Positions 36,601-47,849 of a stretch of DNA of 64,000 nucleotides are shown here, in pieces. Every line of letters starts with the position of its first letter. The first letter of the stretch is position 1. Source of the stretch: Macrocybe gigantea. Taxonomy: Eukaryota > Basidiomycota > Agaricomycetes > Agaricales > Callistosporiaceae. Below the pieces are notes generated by a model. That model ran no database searches and was not told the origin of the DNA. It saw only the letters and a program-made list of their open reading frames with translations. The translations under genes were made by a program, and so were the position numbers. The stretch is taken from NCBI GenBank assembly GCA_011319805.1, contig SJRY01000255.1, positions 493,516 through 557,515 of the forward strand, written 5' to 3'.

Positions 36601-36942
36601 AAACGCACCCAACTTCGTCCCTTCCCAGTGTGAGTTTTGCAAGTTTCACCAGGCGTTTGGAGTAGTCATCCTCGATCGCGGCTCTGCAGAAAAACATCGT
36701 TACTTCAAGGCGGAATCGGTAGACCGTGGGCAGGCTCACCTCTCTTTCCAATAGTTTTTCAGCTCCTCCATCGTCCTCGCAGCGCCCCGCATGCGCGCAA
36801 ACAACACTTCCACGCCTCCATCGCCCAGCCCCCAAAATGCGTTGCAAAAGTCCAAACTTTGGTCCGGTGGGATGGGCGAACTGTCGCGCACGTACTTCGA
36901 CAACGAAGTCGTTGAAGGCTGCCTCCTGGCAGTCATCGCCAT
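33698..36942 (-). CDS. F-BAR and SH3 protein of Cdc15/Imp2/Hof1 type (cytokinesis)
   Basis: The start ATG at 36942 is followed by SKYVRDSSPIPPDQSLDFCNAF and, across a 58-nt intron, WKERAAIEDDYSKRLVKLAK, the FCH start of an F-BAR domain. The coiled F-BAR continues through VKSETEKQGNYHATLAHQIR, KTFQAAIEKEFKAKQTQESY and CVNDDE, then over an intron to MEPEREMENFVRDY. A long Ser/Pro/Gln-rich linker follows (poly-Gln near 34560-34500). The last exon is a full SH3 domain: VKALYDYTATIDEEFDFQAG, DGWWSGELLDE, VFPSNFVCLF. Such proteins bend membrane and organise the contractile ring and septum. In the linker (34450-34220) the plausible frame changes three times without usable introns, so either small indels or a damaged gene must be considered. 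Confidence 0.85.
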
Positions 36943-37194
36943 TATGCCGCTAGATCAGGCAAAAGAGATAATACAGTCGTGGTAACGATGTCAGTCGCTT
37001 GCAGAGTCGCAATGCTTCCGCCTCAGCGGTGATTACATCAGCCATTCAATGTGGCATGCTGCTTCCACATGCCTCCGAAAACCTGCCTTCTCGTCTCGCC
37101 AGCATTCCAAATGAAAAACTTCTTGTTTTCGTAGATATTGTCCAAACTGACTTTCTGTAATATTCTTCGATGCTACTAGGAGAAGATCACTAGT

Positions 37195-39485
37195 TCAGTC
37201 ACAACAACATCTACAACATAAGCTTAAGATCCACCAATGCATCTGCCATCTGCGGAAATAGTGCTTTGTACCACTCCACCGCCTCTTCAGGCTTCTCTTC
37301 CGATCAGACGGGAGCTGTTCTTCAAGATACAACCTTTGATGCTGAATTACCAGTTCAAACACCACGTTGCAACTGGACTGCCAAAGCTCGGGATTATAAG
37401 ATTCGATGTGCTTCAGAAATTGCAGGCAGGCGACCTTCTTCTCGTAGCACTGCTCGTACGATGGTGCATGAAACGAGTCGAAATGAGAGTGGACTTCCTC
37501 AGTCCCATTATACCTGGCGAGAACCCAAAACAGAACCCAAATGAACGATTCTGCATCATGCTTGTACATCCTCGGAATCTGCCCTGAAAGACCTTTATTG
37601 GAAAGCAAATCGATCGCCATGAAGGCCATCGTGCCAATTCGAGAATGGCCAATATTGACAGACCTGCCCCGTAAACGTGCAAGGTCAAAGTCATTCAACT
37701 TGCCAACATTTTCGACAGGGTCCCATAGCAGGTTGCCAAGACTTATATCGCCATGTTCCACTCCGTGCAGCCAAAGCCGATAGTGGCCTGCAAAAAAATT
37801 GGATCAAACACAGCGAAGGAGGGCGACTAAGCTAGACATACATCGGAAGAGCTTCCAAAATTCGGCCTCAAAGACATTTGTTCCCTTTTTAAACGCCATC
37901 ACAAATTTTTCGTACTTGATGAACACGATCAGGCGTGGGAGTCGAGCACTGTCTGTTTTATCTTCGGAGAACAGATTCAAATCATGGCGTATGCGGTCGG
38001 TAGCGAAATCATTAAAATCCATGTGACAGATGATGGTTGGCAAATGCCCTCGTATATCTGGTTCTTTATCTTCCAATTTCGTAGCCTCTTGAATGATCTC
38101 GGCTTCGCTGACTCTAGCACGTTCCGGAAAGTAGGCCTTCAAAACCAAGTCCCTCCCTTCATCTCCATCAGATTTCTTCCGAGCGCCATATACAAAGGTT
38201 CGGCGACCATGCAATGAATAAGAGGTACGGAACCGAGTGTCAGAATTGATCGTGATCTCAATTGGCACTTGGTTGAATCCAGTGACGGGAAATGTGAGCG
38301 CTTTGGACGAGTCGGAAAGTGCATCACGGAGCTCTGTGATCACGCCCCATTCCGCTTCTGTAAATCGTTGAAAGGCAAGGAGTAGGATGCCAAAATAAGG
38401 CAGATTGTGGATCATGTCGAGTCCGTACGTCTGGATGGACCCTTCACTGTCGTAGTACCACAAATGAATGACGGGCCTGTAAGTCAAATATATCAACCAC
38501 AAACTGATGACCTGAGTAAAAATCAAATGCTACCATTGAAAATCACATTGACCGTATGTGAGATAGCAGGTGAAGATGAATGGCGTGCCGTAGCATAGCT
38601 TGCAATTCGGAACATTGGTAGATCCCAGGCCATTGATGCGCTTGTAGTTGAGGTCATGCTGTCATCGCTCCCTGCCTTACTGTTAGAAAAAAGTGATGCA
38701 GACTCGACAAACCTACATGTGCGTCTCTCCTGCTTAGCCTCCTTCTGCGCTTCTCGGAAGTCTTGTGGAGGAATTTTCTTGATGACGTTAGTATAGTCCG
38801 GCAATGCGGGTGAGGTATTGGATTTTTCGCCAATTTTACCCTCTACGGTACATAGCACTTGGTCCCATGTGAGGTTGACATACGATGGCTTTACTGAGTC
38901 GTTTCTTGAGTCGTCCTGTGCCCATGTGTCACTGTCACTATCGTCGTCCTTCTCACTGATAGACAGATCACTGTCTATGCTAACGATGTAACCCGAGGGA
39001 TTATCTTTTGAGCTGACAACGACAATGGCTGGTGAGAACTGAGTATTGTCGGTAGTCGTCCCTTCAGTGATGTTGCAAAAGAATTTTATGTCTAGAAAAG
39101 ATGGATCACGTAGACCGCAGATTGATATTTGCGTAAAATGTCGAGCAGGCGATTGCAGATGCTAACAAAAGCGCGTATTCTGCTCTGTCGGGTGACGCTT
39201 GCGTGCTGTAAATGTGTTAATGAAGCGTTCAGCAGTTTTCAGTTTTGAAAGAATCGAATGGAACTCACAAAGCCTCAATATCCTTCACCAGTTCATTGTA
39301 TGCAGCACCGCTGTTAACGAGAGCTTTCGTCACGGCCTGAAAACAATCCTGTAGCAGCAGCTCCGTGTCACGCTGCTCGCATCCTTCAAGCATCGCTTCA
39401 GCAACGCTTTCAGCATCAACTGCACTTCACACTGTCGATAATGCTCAGCGTCATCCGAAAATAAGCCCCACGCTCCCGTACCCAT
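37195..39485 (-). pseudogene. FunK1-type kinase copy C, two single-base lesions
   Basis: Same exon order as copy D. One base is lost near 39382 (gatgcgagcag against gatgccgagcag in D), shifting the N-terminal exon to a stop. Another is lost near 37300, so the last 40 residues are replaced by SLKRRWSGTKHYFRRW and a Cys-rich end. The kinase core between is open: LWYYDSEGSIQTYG, DLVLKAYFPERARV, HGVEHGDISLGN with catalytic Asp, LNDFDLARLRG. With only two lesions, and single-base losses seen also in conserved genes of this window, it may be functional in reality; I call it a pseudogene with reservation. Confidence 0.55.
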
Positions 39486-39967
39486 ACAGCTGGACGGAAA
39501 GATTCAACCTGAGGTGTACGTCTTCAGTTGATTCGAGTACTTACCCGAATAGTTAAGAATTCTCGTGTAACACGCAGACCTCAGTACGGGATACGATGGG
39601 GAGTTTTTGCACGGAATTTCTGGGCTGAAGTCGTACACCTGGCGACACGTAAGTAGAGTCAGTGGGTCACGCGAGCGTCTTGTGACTTGCAGTTTGTGCT
39701 CATGTGATGAAGAGTCTACTTGTAAGTGGCAGTTTTCTTCATTTTCATTGTCATTTAACAAATTATCAGCTTTGTATCCACAATCCCCGCATCGTATAGT
39801 GAGCCTGCGCGCTGGCGTTTCGTTGCGTGCATCGATGATTGGAGCACCCTAGCGCTTCGTTCCCCGCCGGGCCTGTGTTGCTGCATAGAGGCAATGTCGC
39901 GGACGCTGTTGGCTGATGCCTAACCAAGATCGGTAACAGCCTGATCACAATAAACGAAGAACGAGGC

Positions 39968-40185
39968 CCAGCATGTCTCCAACCGCTTGGTAGATATTAT
40001 CCAAGAAGCGATAAAAAAAGCGCCCAAACGCACTCAACTTCGTCCCTTCCAGTGTAAATTTTGCGAGTTTGGCAAGGCGCTTGGAGTAGTCATCCTCGAT
40101 GGCGGCTCTTCAGAATCAGATCGTTACTTCGAGTCGGAATCGGCGGACCGTGGACGGGCTCACCTCTCTTTCCAGAATGTCGAAT
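39968..40185 (-). pseudogene. Second duplicated fragment of the F-BAR gene
   Basis: On the - strand this matches F-BAR intron 1/exon 2/intron 2 (intact copy about 36750-36560), sharing tcgtcccttcc and ggagtagtcatcctcgat on the + strand. It lacks exon 1. Next to it (about 40177-40200) is cagaatgtcgaattgcgacctgc. This matches, reversed and with one base missing, the 3' flank of FunK1 copy A near 30145, so an older tandem FunK1 unit once lay here. Confidence 0.7.
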
Positions 40186-40200
40186 TGCGACCTGCTCTTG

Positions 40201-41178
40201 TTGTAGCATGCCTGTCTGTCTGCCAATGCATGTGTTTCTTGCCCGATATTCTTTCCCCAATTGTTCCGAGAATCTCTGTTATCGATCAAGGACTGGTTGG
40301 TAGCGTGTATCTTTCTGATTCATTGCCAGACGAACAATCGTCGACTTTTGCGTGCATGGAAAGTCACATGCAGGCATGAAATGATAAATCGGACACGAGT
40401 GTCGGATAATCAGATCCCAAAACCTTCGGTTTGTTAGTTCGCTAGCTTGACACCACGAGACCCGCCCGTGGCCATGTCCATGAGATTTTTATGCACGCCG
40501 GACCTTGCGGAGATGGAGGTTGTGCCATCACATTGCGCTGCTAAGCTTGATTTGGCGAGGCTGCAACCCAGCAGGGTCGTTGCGAGATTCTGTCCAGCTG
40601 ATCAGCTTTGAGAGCCATCTCTTGGCCGTCTGCCCGTGCTACCGTGCCAGGCTGCATAATCCCGTTTGACGGACAGGGGTGGATGCTGCCAGGTTGGCAT
40701 ATTTGGCAGCGAGATGGTCGCAGGTCCTCTTTGTTTCTTCCTTCCTTCCTCCCCTCTGTCCCGTTTGAGCATCAGCACAGCCCTCTTCGAGTCCGACGAG
40801 CTCGTCCCTCGCCAATTCAACATCTCCGAGCATATCGAGCCGCCGAGTCATTTTCAAACCCCCCTTGTGTTTGTATTGAGTCGGACTCGGACCCGGAAGC
40901 AGGCGGACAAAATCGCGCACTGAAACATTTCTTGCAGGAATTTTTGCGTTCTGCTGTCTCAGCTTGCCACGAGTTGGCCTTAGGACGGAAGATTTCGTTT
41001 TTATTCCCTGGATCCGTGCCTTGTTTTGTCCTTTTTCCGCTTGGGCCACGCGCAAGACTTTAAAGCCCTTCCCCTTCTCCCAATCCGCCGAATCAGATTC
41101 TCCCGGCCTCCCTCTCTCCCTCTCCCATTATCCAAATTACCGGACTCTTCGTCGTCTAGAATCCACACCCTTGTCCTC
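40201..41178. other. Intergenic region with CT-rich leader
   Basis: No supported gene. The last 100 nt before 41179 are strongly pyrimidine rich (ccctctctccctctcccattatcc), a feature common just upstream of basidiomycete start sites. Confidence 0.4.
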
Positions 41179-41478
41179 ATGCGCGCCGCCGTCTCGCTGT
41201 ACGAGCACCCGCAACTGTCCGATTCGGACGTCTGGCCGAAAGATCCTCAAGCGAGGAAAACATGCGTTTATTCCTTCCTAGGCGTCCTCTCGCTCGCCGC
41301 AGCGTCCACGCTCGCGGCGTACCGCTATACGGGCTACGGGCAGTCACTGCAACAATGGTGGGTCCGTGCACTTTCCACTACCGATTCGACTTGCCGCCCG
41401 CAACCCGGGTCTGATTTCTGCTCTTCTTTTACCCTTTAGACACTGCAGGCCGCGTTTGTAGGCAACACATCGATATAG
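41179..41478 (+). CDS. Small single-pass membrane protein, 73 aa
   Basis: Exon 1 is 41179-41361 and exon 2 is 41440-41478, joined in phase 0 over a 78-nt intron. The protein begins MRAAVSLYEHPQLSDSDVWP, followed by a basic stretch and one hydrophobic helix (VYSFLGVLSLAAASTLAAY), and ends TLQAAFVGNTSI. Size and layout resemble small mitochondrial or ER membrane accessory proteins, but I do not recognise a family. The CT-rich leader upstream and CT-rich sequence downstream support a transcribed gene. Confidence 0.45.
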
Positions 41479-42414
41479 CCCGTGCAGCCGACAGCATGGC
41501 TGCCTCCCCCCTTTCACATCGACGGAGCTGACTGCTCTATCCATCTGCAACTTGGATTTCCTTCCCCTGCGGCTTCAACGGACAGACAGGTGTACATCAT
41601 ATGTGTAGCTAATGCGATCGTGGGGGCTTCTCCGATGGCACGCATTTCTATCTCTTCCTTCATTATGACATAACGATCTCCGTCGCACCCGGCATTCTGC
41701 TACTCCCTCCCTTCTCTTCCTTTCCCGTATCTCAGCTACATCACGACTCTTACAATTCCCTGTGTATTCCTTTTTCTTCCTTCCTTGCCCGTTTCTTCCT
41801 CGCACTCGGTCATTGTACTTTTACCAGCCTCTTGCTATTGCAATTGTCGTATCCTAATGTCGTTTGTTCTCCTGCCTAGTGTCCGCCGGTGCAGAAAACT
41901 TTGACTGATCGACACACGAAGAACGACGGAACAGAAAAGAAAAGGAAAGACGATCGGATCATCATTTCAATTGCTGTTTTTCATTAACTCATCGTACGCC
42001 GCGGTGTGCGTAATGGTATAGATCGGAATGTGGGGTAAATGACATACTCGATGCTTGGCTGTGACGAGAATGGGATAGGCTGGGGCTGGGGAGGGTTGTC
42101 TGAACCGAACTTCATGTGGCCTGTTCGGCTCGTAGACTGCTTCGGAGACAATTCACCTGCAGTCAAGAAACTTGGCCATGAGTTTGCAGTTACATATCCG
42201 CGATCGAACTGGGAAAGGCTATCTATCGCCCATGATCATGGTTGCATGTAGTTGATTTGAAGACTGTTGTCTGGCTGTACGCAGCATGCGCACACAACTT
42301 TCAGAGACCGCCGATTGCATTGAGAATACAGCAGGCGAAATGCGTTGTAATCCAAGTGCGGAGGAGCAGGGTACCACTAGAAAGAAGAGGGAAAAAAAGC
42401 AACCAGACGGAGAT
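41479..42414. other. Intergenic region, nothing recognised
   Basis: About 0.9 kb, T/C-rich in the first 400 nt. This likely includes the 3' untranslated regions of the two convergent genes on either side. No coding frame is supported. Confidence 0.4.
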
Positions 42415-43032
42415 CTATAGCTGTCCTATCCTCTGCTGCATCTTTTCTTTGACGGTCTGGTATGCGCTTATGATGGTCTGCTCGTTGATGACGATCTCGG
42501 TTGTGTCGGGCCGTGGTCTGCTGACGCGCGATGCGATGGCTGCGGCATCTGTGTCCATGATGATTCTGCAGAAACAAAGGGTGTGTGAGCAACAAGGGGC
42601 TCCCGCACGATAGCGCACGACGCACCCGTCGTCGATGGTCTCGTCGAGACACAGCAGGACGAGATCGAGGTTCTCGAGTATGCCGCGCTTCTCAAGCGAG
42701 TTTCGGAGGAGGAGCGAGAGCGCATCGGTCAGCGAGCCGAGCGCGACGGAGAGCATGAGCTCGTTCTCGAGCGGGCTGGCGATGAGGTAGAATATCACGT
42801 CGAGCGAGTGCTTGTACACGGCGAGGTGCGAGTCGTAGAGGATAACGTCTCCTCCCGGCTTTTTCGTCTTTTGCCAGAGTCCCTTTTCGAACGCTTTTTG
42901 CTCCTTGAGGGCGAGGAACTCTTTGGACTCGCCGAGTGGGTGACCCTTGGGCCGGTAGTACTTTGCGAGGACGCGGTGGCCCTCCGAGTCGAGCACAATG
43001 AAGGCCTGGACGCTGTATAATGACAAGTTCAT
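42415..43032 (-). CDS. RET3: Coatomer subunit zeta (COPI zeta)
   Basis: Exons 43032-42626 and 42565-42415 join over a 60-nt intron to 185 aa, normal for zeta-COP. The start MNLSLYSVQAFIVLDSEGHR is the family's longin-type N-terminus, followed by VLAKYYRP, the helix KEQKAFEKGLWQKT and VILYDSHLAVYK. NLDLVLLCLDETIDDGIIMD closes the core domain, with a C-terminal helix ending EKMQQRIGQL. It is part of the small COPI adaptor subcomplex and works in Golgi-to-ER vesicle traffic. The start codon at 43032 is fixed by alignment of the MNLSLYSVQ block. Confidence 0.93.
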   Translation of the reverse strand: MNLSLYSVQAFIVLDSEGHRVLAKYYRPKGHPLGESKEFLALKEQKAFEKGLWQKTKKPGGDVILYDSHLAVYKHSLDVIFYLIASPLENELMLSVALGSLTDALSLLLRNSLEKRGILENLDLVLLCLDETIDDGCVVRYRAGAPCCSHTLCFCRIIMDTDAAAIASRVSRPRPDTTEIVINEQTIISAYQTVKEKMQQRIGQL

Positions 43033-43180
43033 CTGCTCGCACACATGAAGAGCAGTAGAATGTCAGCTAATTGCACGGAGACCGGCGACGGTGCTTACGG
43101 TCTTTCAGCAGAGACGCTTGCTTACACGTTAACGTCGCTGACAGCTCGGAATCAGGTGCGGAGTTCGGAATGTCACACTG
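43033..43180. promoter_or_regulatory. Short bidirectional promoter
   Basis: Only 148 nt separate the divergent start codons of zeta-COP and the NIF3-like gene. Both must be expressed from this segment. No TATA box is obvious. Confidence 0.55.
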
Positions 43181-43660
43181 ATGTCCGTCTTACGCTACAA
43201 GCTCGTCTTTTTCTCCCCGCAGCAGAACACGCGCGCCATTTTGAAGCATCTGTTCGAGACATTTCCGCAGGAGCTCGGTAAGATCGGGCTGTATGAACAT
43301 TGCGCGTTCGTCACGCGGGGCACTGGTGCGTTGGCTCTTGCGTTTCGCTCGAGCGATCTTTTTTCTTCTTTCTTACTTGGATCTATAAAGGTCAGTTCAG
43401 ACCAGGTGCGGAGGCAAGGCCTGCTATCGGACAGCCCGGAGAGCTGGAGTATGTCGAGGAGGATCGGGTGGAGTTGGTTGTTAATGATAAGGGAATAAGG
43501 CAGAGGTGAGGAAGGCCATTCAGGAGCTCAGAAAGGTTGGTATTCTGTACTTTCACCCTCTCATCTGCGCTTGGGATGCAAGGACTTTAGTAATTGCCGT
43601 CCCAAGGTGCATCCATATGAGGAGGTCGCGTATGATGTGTACAAGCTCGAAAATCTATGA
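43181..43660 (+). CDS. NIF3/CutA-like (YqfO-type) small protein, possible frameshift
   Basis: Exon 1 (43181 to about 43325) reads MSVLRYKLVFFSPQQNTRAI, then GKIGLYEHCAFVTRGT. Exon 2 from 43391 reads GQFRPGAEARPAIGQPG and EYVEEDRVELVV. The last exon reads VHPYEEVAYDVYKLENL. These are the conserved blocks of the NIF3 C-terminal/YqfO-like dimeric barrel proteins found alone in fungi. Between NDKG and KAEVRKAIQELRK (near 43492-43500, sequence gggaataagg) one base is missing for continuity and no intron fits. The function is unknown. Confidence 0.7.
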
Positions 43661-44430
43661 ACACTTTTCGGAATCACCCTCCGCTATGCTGGAATGATTA
43701 TTCATACGATGAGAAAACGTTGAAATGCATATGCTCCTTTTTCCTTAATCCTCATTCGCGCCGTGATCAGTCTGATCATGCTGAATCGCGCATGCCGTTC
43801 ATCAATGCCATTTGAGCGGCTGACGAACAGTGAGGAACGTGCAAGGCGGAAAGGAGCAAAGTCGCGTAGTGCGGCTTGACGTTGGACACCGAGGCAACCG
43901 TGGTATGCAAAGCGAGCGTTGACGTGTCTTTGTATTCAGACCTCTATCAGACCGTGTTATCGTGTTATCAGCAAGTCCGTGCGACGATATCACAGACCAG
44001 AACGTCGAGCGAGATGAGACGGCTGCAGCGATAGTCGCGATCCGGAGGCTATGCGTTGTGCGCTAGAGGTGCATATGGGTAGCCGGTACGTGACGAGCGA
44101 ACGTGCTGATCAGCATCAAACATGTCAACGGTCGTTCATTTCTCTTTTTCCACCCGCTCTACTTACGGCACCGTCGCACCATTGCATGAGCCGGCGCCGT
44201 TCCTCGACGCGTGAACCCATCAAGATCTCTAACCCAACTGTCAGAGCCTAAGCAGAAATGGCTCAGGCGCATATAAAAAGCCGAGTGCGGTCAAGCGGCC
44301 GGGAGTGCTTCCAGCAGCTGGAGCAGAACACACCCAGAAAACGGCTTTTGTGTCGGGAGACTAGGTATCCCGGTGGGTTCAAGCTCGCAAGGATCTGGGC
44401 TAGTGCTATAACGCTTCTTTTGACTCTTCA
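43661..44430. other. Intergenic region with TATA box for the phosphoesterase
   Basis: No supported gene. A good TATA element, catataaaaag at 44270-44280, lies 150 nt before the ATG at 44431. Confidence 0.5.
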
Positions 44431-47334
44431 ATGAAACTCGACGCGCATCTTGCATACTTGCTCGCCGCGCTGACCCTCGCCAAGGCGTGCGAGGACGGCC
44501 ACGAACACGACCATGTCCACGACCACGCGCACGATCGCAGAGGCCCGCCCATCAGGCACCCCTTGACGGGCATCACCCCCCCGCTCGCCCGCTCGAGTGG
44601 GGCGACATCAACATCCTGCACACGACCGATACGCACGGCTGGCTGCTCGGCCACCAGAAGAAATCCGCCCCCGAGCCGAACTACAGGTGAGATCGCGTTT
44701 TTCTGTTCCGCTGACCCCGTGCAGGCGTTGACTGCGCTGTTTCGTTTGGAAGCGGTGACTTTGGAGAGTTTGCTTCGTTCGTCGCGCACATGAAGAGGAA
44801 GCTATCGTTGAGTCATCGTCTCTGTTTTCTTTTGAAGAGTTCGAAAGCTGATGCTTTGGGATAAAGAAAAGGGATGTTGATCTCTTGTTGGTTGACTCTG
44901 GTGATCTGCACGATGGTGGCTTAGAAGCTTGCGTTATGAAGTCGTTACGAATCATATGTGCGCCTAGGTACTGGGCTCGTCGATGGCTATCCTCCTGGTG
45001 GCATCGACGCTCACGACGTGAGAAAACATCAATATATGCATTCGCACACGACTCTAATCGCGCATATGCACGACTCAGGCCAACGAGTTCTTCACGCAAC
45101 TCCCCTACGACGTCCTCGCGATCGGAAACCACGAGCTGTACATCTACCAAAATGCTCTTGATATGTACGTTAGCGTGGCCTGGGATATACTGATCTAACG
45201 AATTTCGTTTTCGGTTTTGTTTTGCAGGTACCACAATTTTGCACCCAAGTACAACGGCCGATACCTGTCTTCCAATGTGAACATCACTCTCACAGACAAG
45301 CATGGAAAGACTATCAGCACCCCGGTTGGAAGTGCGCTCTTTGCATACGTTCTGCTTTTCTAAGTGGTACTGAAGATCAAACGTTTTACCAGGCCGTTTC
45401 GCGAAATTCAAGACTCGCAAGTAGGGTGCTCCATAAACTTTGTCTTGCTGTCTCCATTCTTAACGTCCTTTCTGACAAAAGAGGAAGAAAAGTCACATCT
45501 CTGGGTGTATTGTTCGACTTTACGGGAAACGACAAAAATACCACTGTCCAAAAGGTTGCCGATATGGTCAAGGAATCATGGGTGCGCGTTCAATAATCAG
45601 TTCTTTCCTGTGCGCTCATTGATGTCGTGGTTGTTCGTAGTTTGCAGAAGCTATCAAGGAAGAGCCTGACCTGTTCTTGCTCGTGGGGTACGTGTGATGT
45701 GCCTTGAACGTGGGTGATAGGTCGCGTTGACCGTGTGAGCGACCTCCAGCCATATGCCTGTTGCAAGGGATAATTGTGAGCTTCCGAGATCATCCTATTT
45801 ATTCGTGTTCGCTCATTCGGACCTGGGCATCCGCAGGGCCGCTGGTCTTTAACGCTGTCCGTGCCGTGCACCCGACGACACCTATCCTTATCCTTGGCGG
45901 TGTGTTGTCGTATCTTGCAAAAGACTGTCGTTGTACTGAGCCATTCATCATAGGCCATACCCACATACGTGATTGTTGTCGGTTTCCAACTTGTCAAACT
46001 GCTGGTTTGATTACATGCTGATTTGGCGAACGCTGCAGTGCAGCTCGATGGAAGGTCCATGTCGCTGGAGAGTGGACGATACATGGAGACCGTTGGTGAG
46101 CCAATTCACGCTCTTCTGCACGTAATTCTGACTCGAATTGCCCATCCTCAGGCTGGCTGAGTGCGTTCACCTGAATCAGCAAAATTGAAAATTTCCTCAT
46201 ATCCGTAGCTGCGAAGCTCGATAGGAAGGGAAGCACCAAGGACCTCGCGTTCACCAGGAGATACCTCGACGCGAACCGTGTCACCTACGAGGTGAGTGAG
46301 CCTCCCTCGATACTCACGCAGAAGCGTTGATTGTAGCCCGCAGTTCCACGCTGGCCGACGTGACGTGAACTTTGACACGCCCAGGGGCAAGAGGATCACC
46401 AAAGGTCTGGACGGCTCGCGGATGAGTTTGATCTGTCTTTCACCTTTGGAACTGCGCCGCACGATTTCACCCTTAGCCAGTGAGTTTTCTGTGTTTGTTC
46501 CAGATGTCGTTTTCCTTGGATGCTGATGTTTATTAGATCTCCTTACCCTGGAAATAACTCGCTCTTGTCATTGTTTATCGAAAATGTGAGTTGTTCTAGT
46601 GGGTCGTTATTGATGATGCCTCTGACTGTTCCCAGGCTGCTCCCGTCGCACTGGCAATCAACAACACCCGCGCCTCGATTCCGAACATCATGATCACCAA
46701 CTCTGGGTCACAGCGCTTCGATATCTATGCGGGGCCCTTCACGAAGAACGACCAGCTGACGGCGTCGCCTTTTGCAGACGCGTTCCTCTACATTCCCGAC
46801 ATCACGCTCGGCGTCGCAAAAAAAGTCCTCCCTGCGTTGAACGGCGAGGGCGCGAACAACAGGCGCAGCTTGCGGGACTATGAGGAGCGGATGTATGGGC
46901 TCGGGCACGTCGATCGCGTATTCAGGCAGTGGCTTGAGGACATGGACAAGCGCGGAAATGGCGTCGAGAAGCGGGCTGCGGCGAATTTGACACTTGGATA
47001 CGTCACGCATGACGTGAGCTTCTTTGTCCTTGGGCTGATTCAGGTTGTGCTGATACGCGGGTTGGGACAGTCCTGCCCTGGGATCGGCGACGACACAATC
47101 CACGCTCCGCTGCCGTTCTTCTCTTCCCCGCCCTTCATCGGCTCCAAGGTCCCCGGCCTGCCGGACGACACGCCGATCGATCTTGTCTTTGTCGACTTTA
47201 TCCAGGCACAGCTCATCGCGCTCCTGAACACGCTTCAGAGCGACAAGGTGTACACGACCGCGGACGCGAGGCAGTACAGCCCGATTTTGAGCAACGCCGT
47301 GCTCGGGTACTACGCCCAGGCGGCTTGGAATTGA
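44431..47334 (+). CDS. Secreted calcineurin-like metallophosphoesterase (5'-nucleotidase type), possible frameshift
   Basis: A signal peptide ([17 protein letters not shown]) is followed by a His/Asp-rich segment ([12 protein letters not shown]). The catalytic domain shows all metal-binding motifs: [27 protein letters not shown] and GGHTHIRDC. The C-terminal part ([33 protein letters not shown]) is that of fungal 5'-nucleotidase-like proteins, ending YYAQAAWN. At least ten short introns were followed, for example DLHDG to [11 protein letters not shown], and HD to [11 protein letters not shown]. Between the His-rich segment and EWGDINIL the frame changes at a run of seven C (44574-44580); eight C would restore it. 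It is probably an extracellular or vacuolar nucleotide or phosphate-ester hydrolase. Confidence 0.82.
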
Positions 47335-47524
47335 GTTGATAGATGAACTGACGTGGAGTCTCTAATTTTTGTGGTAACAAGTACGTAGAACGAAGAGCTC
47401 CTGCAAAAGATGAACACACGAGAAAAGCACAGATCAACCGAGTCCGTGAAAGGTAGAAGGTAGTCAAATTACTTTGCAACATGTTCGGGCAACATTTTCA
47501 ATCATGGCAGCTGGAAATACGACG

Positions 47525-47849
47525 AAACGCCAGGACGCGGGCTCACTATACGATGCAGGGATTGTCGATATACAAAGTTGATAATTTGTTAAATGACAAT
47601 GAAAACGCCACTTACAAGTAGACTCTCCATCACATGTGCAAAAACTGCAAGTCACAAGACGCTCGCGTGACCCACTGACTCTACGTGTCGCCAGGTGTAA
47701 CAACTTCAGCCCTGGAAATTTCGTGCAAAAACTCCCCGTCATATCCCGTATCGAGGTCTGCGTGTTACACGAGAATTCTTAACTAGTCGAGTAAGCACTC
47801 GAATCAACTGAAGACGTACACCTCAGGTTGAATCTTTCCGTCCAGCTGT
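47525..47849 (+). repeat. 5' flank of FunK1 copy D
   Basis: Closely similar to 30905-31223 (copy B) and to the complement of 39486-39830 (copy C). Copy D lacks the gtgatcaggctg part seen farther upstream in the other three, so its left boundary is near 47525. Confidence 0.7.
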
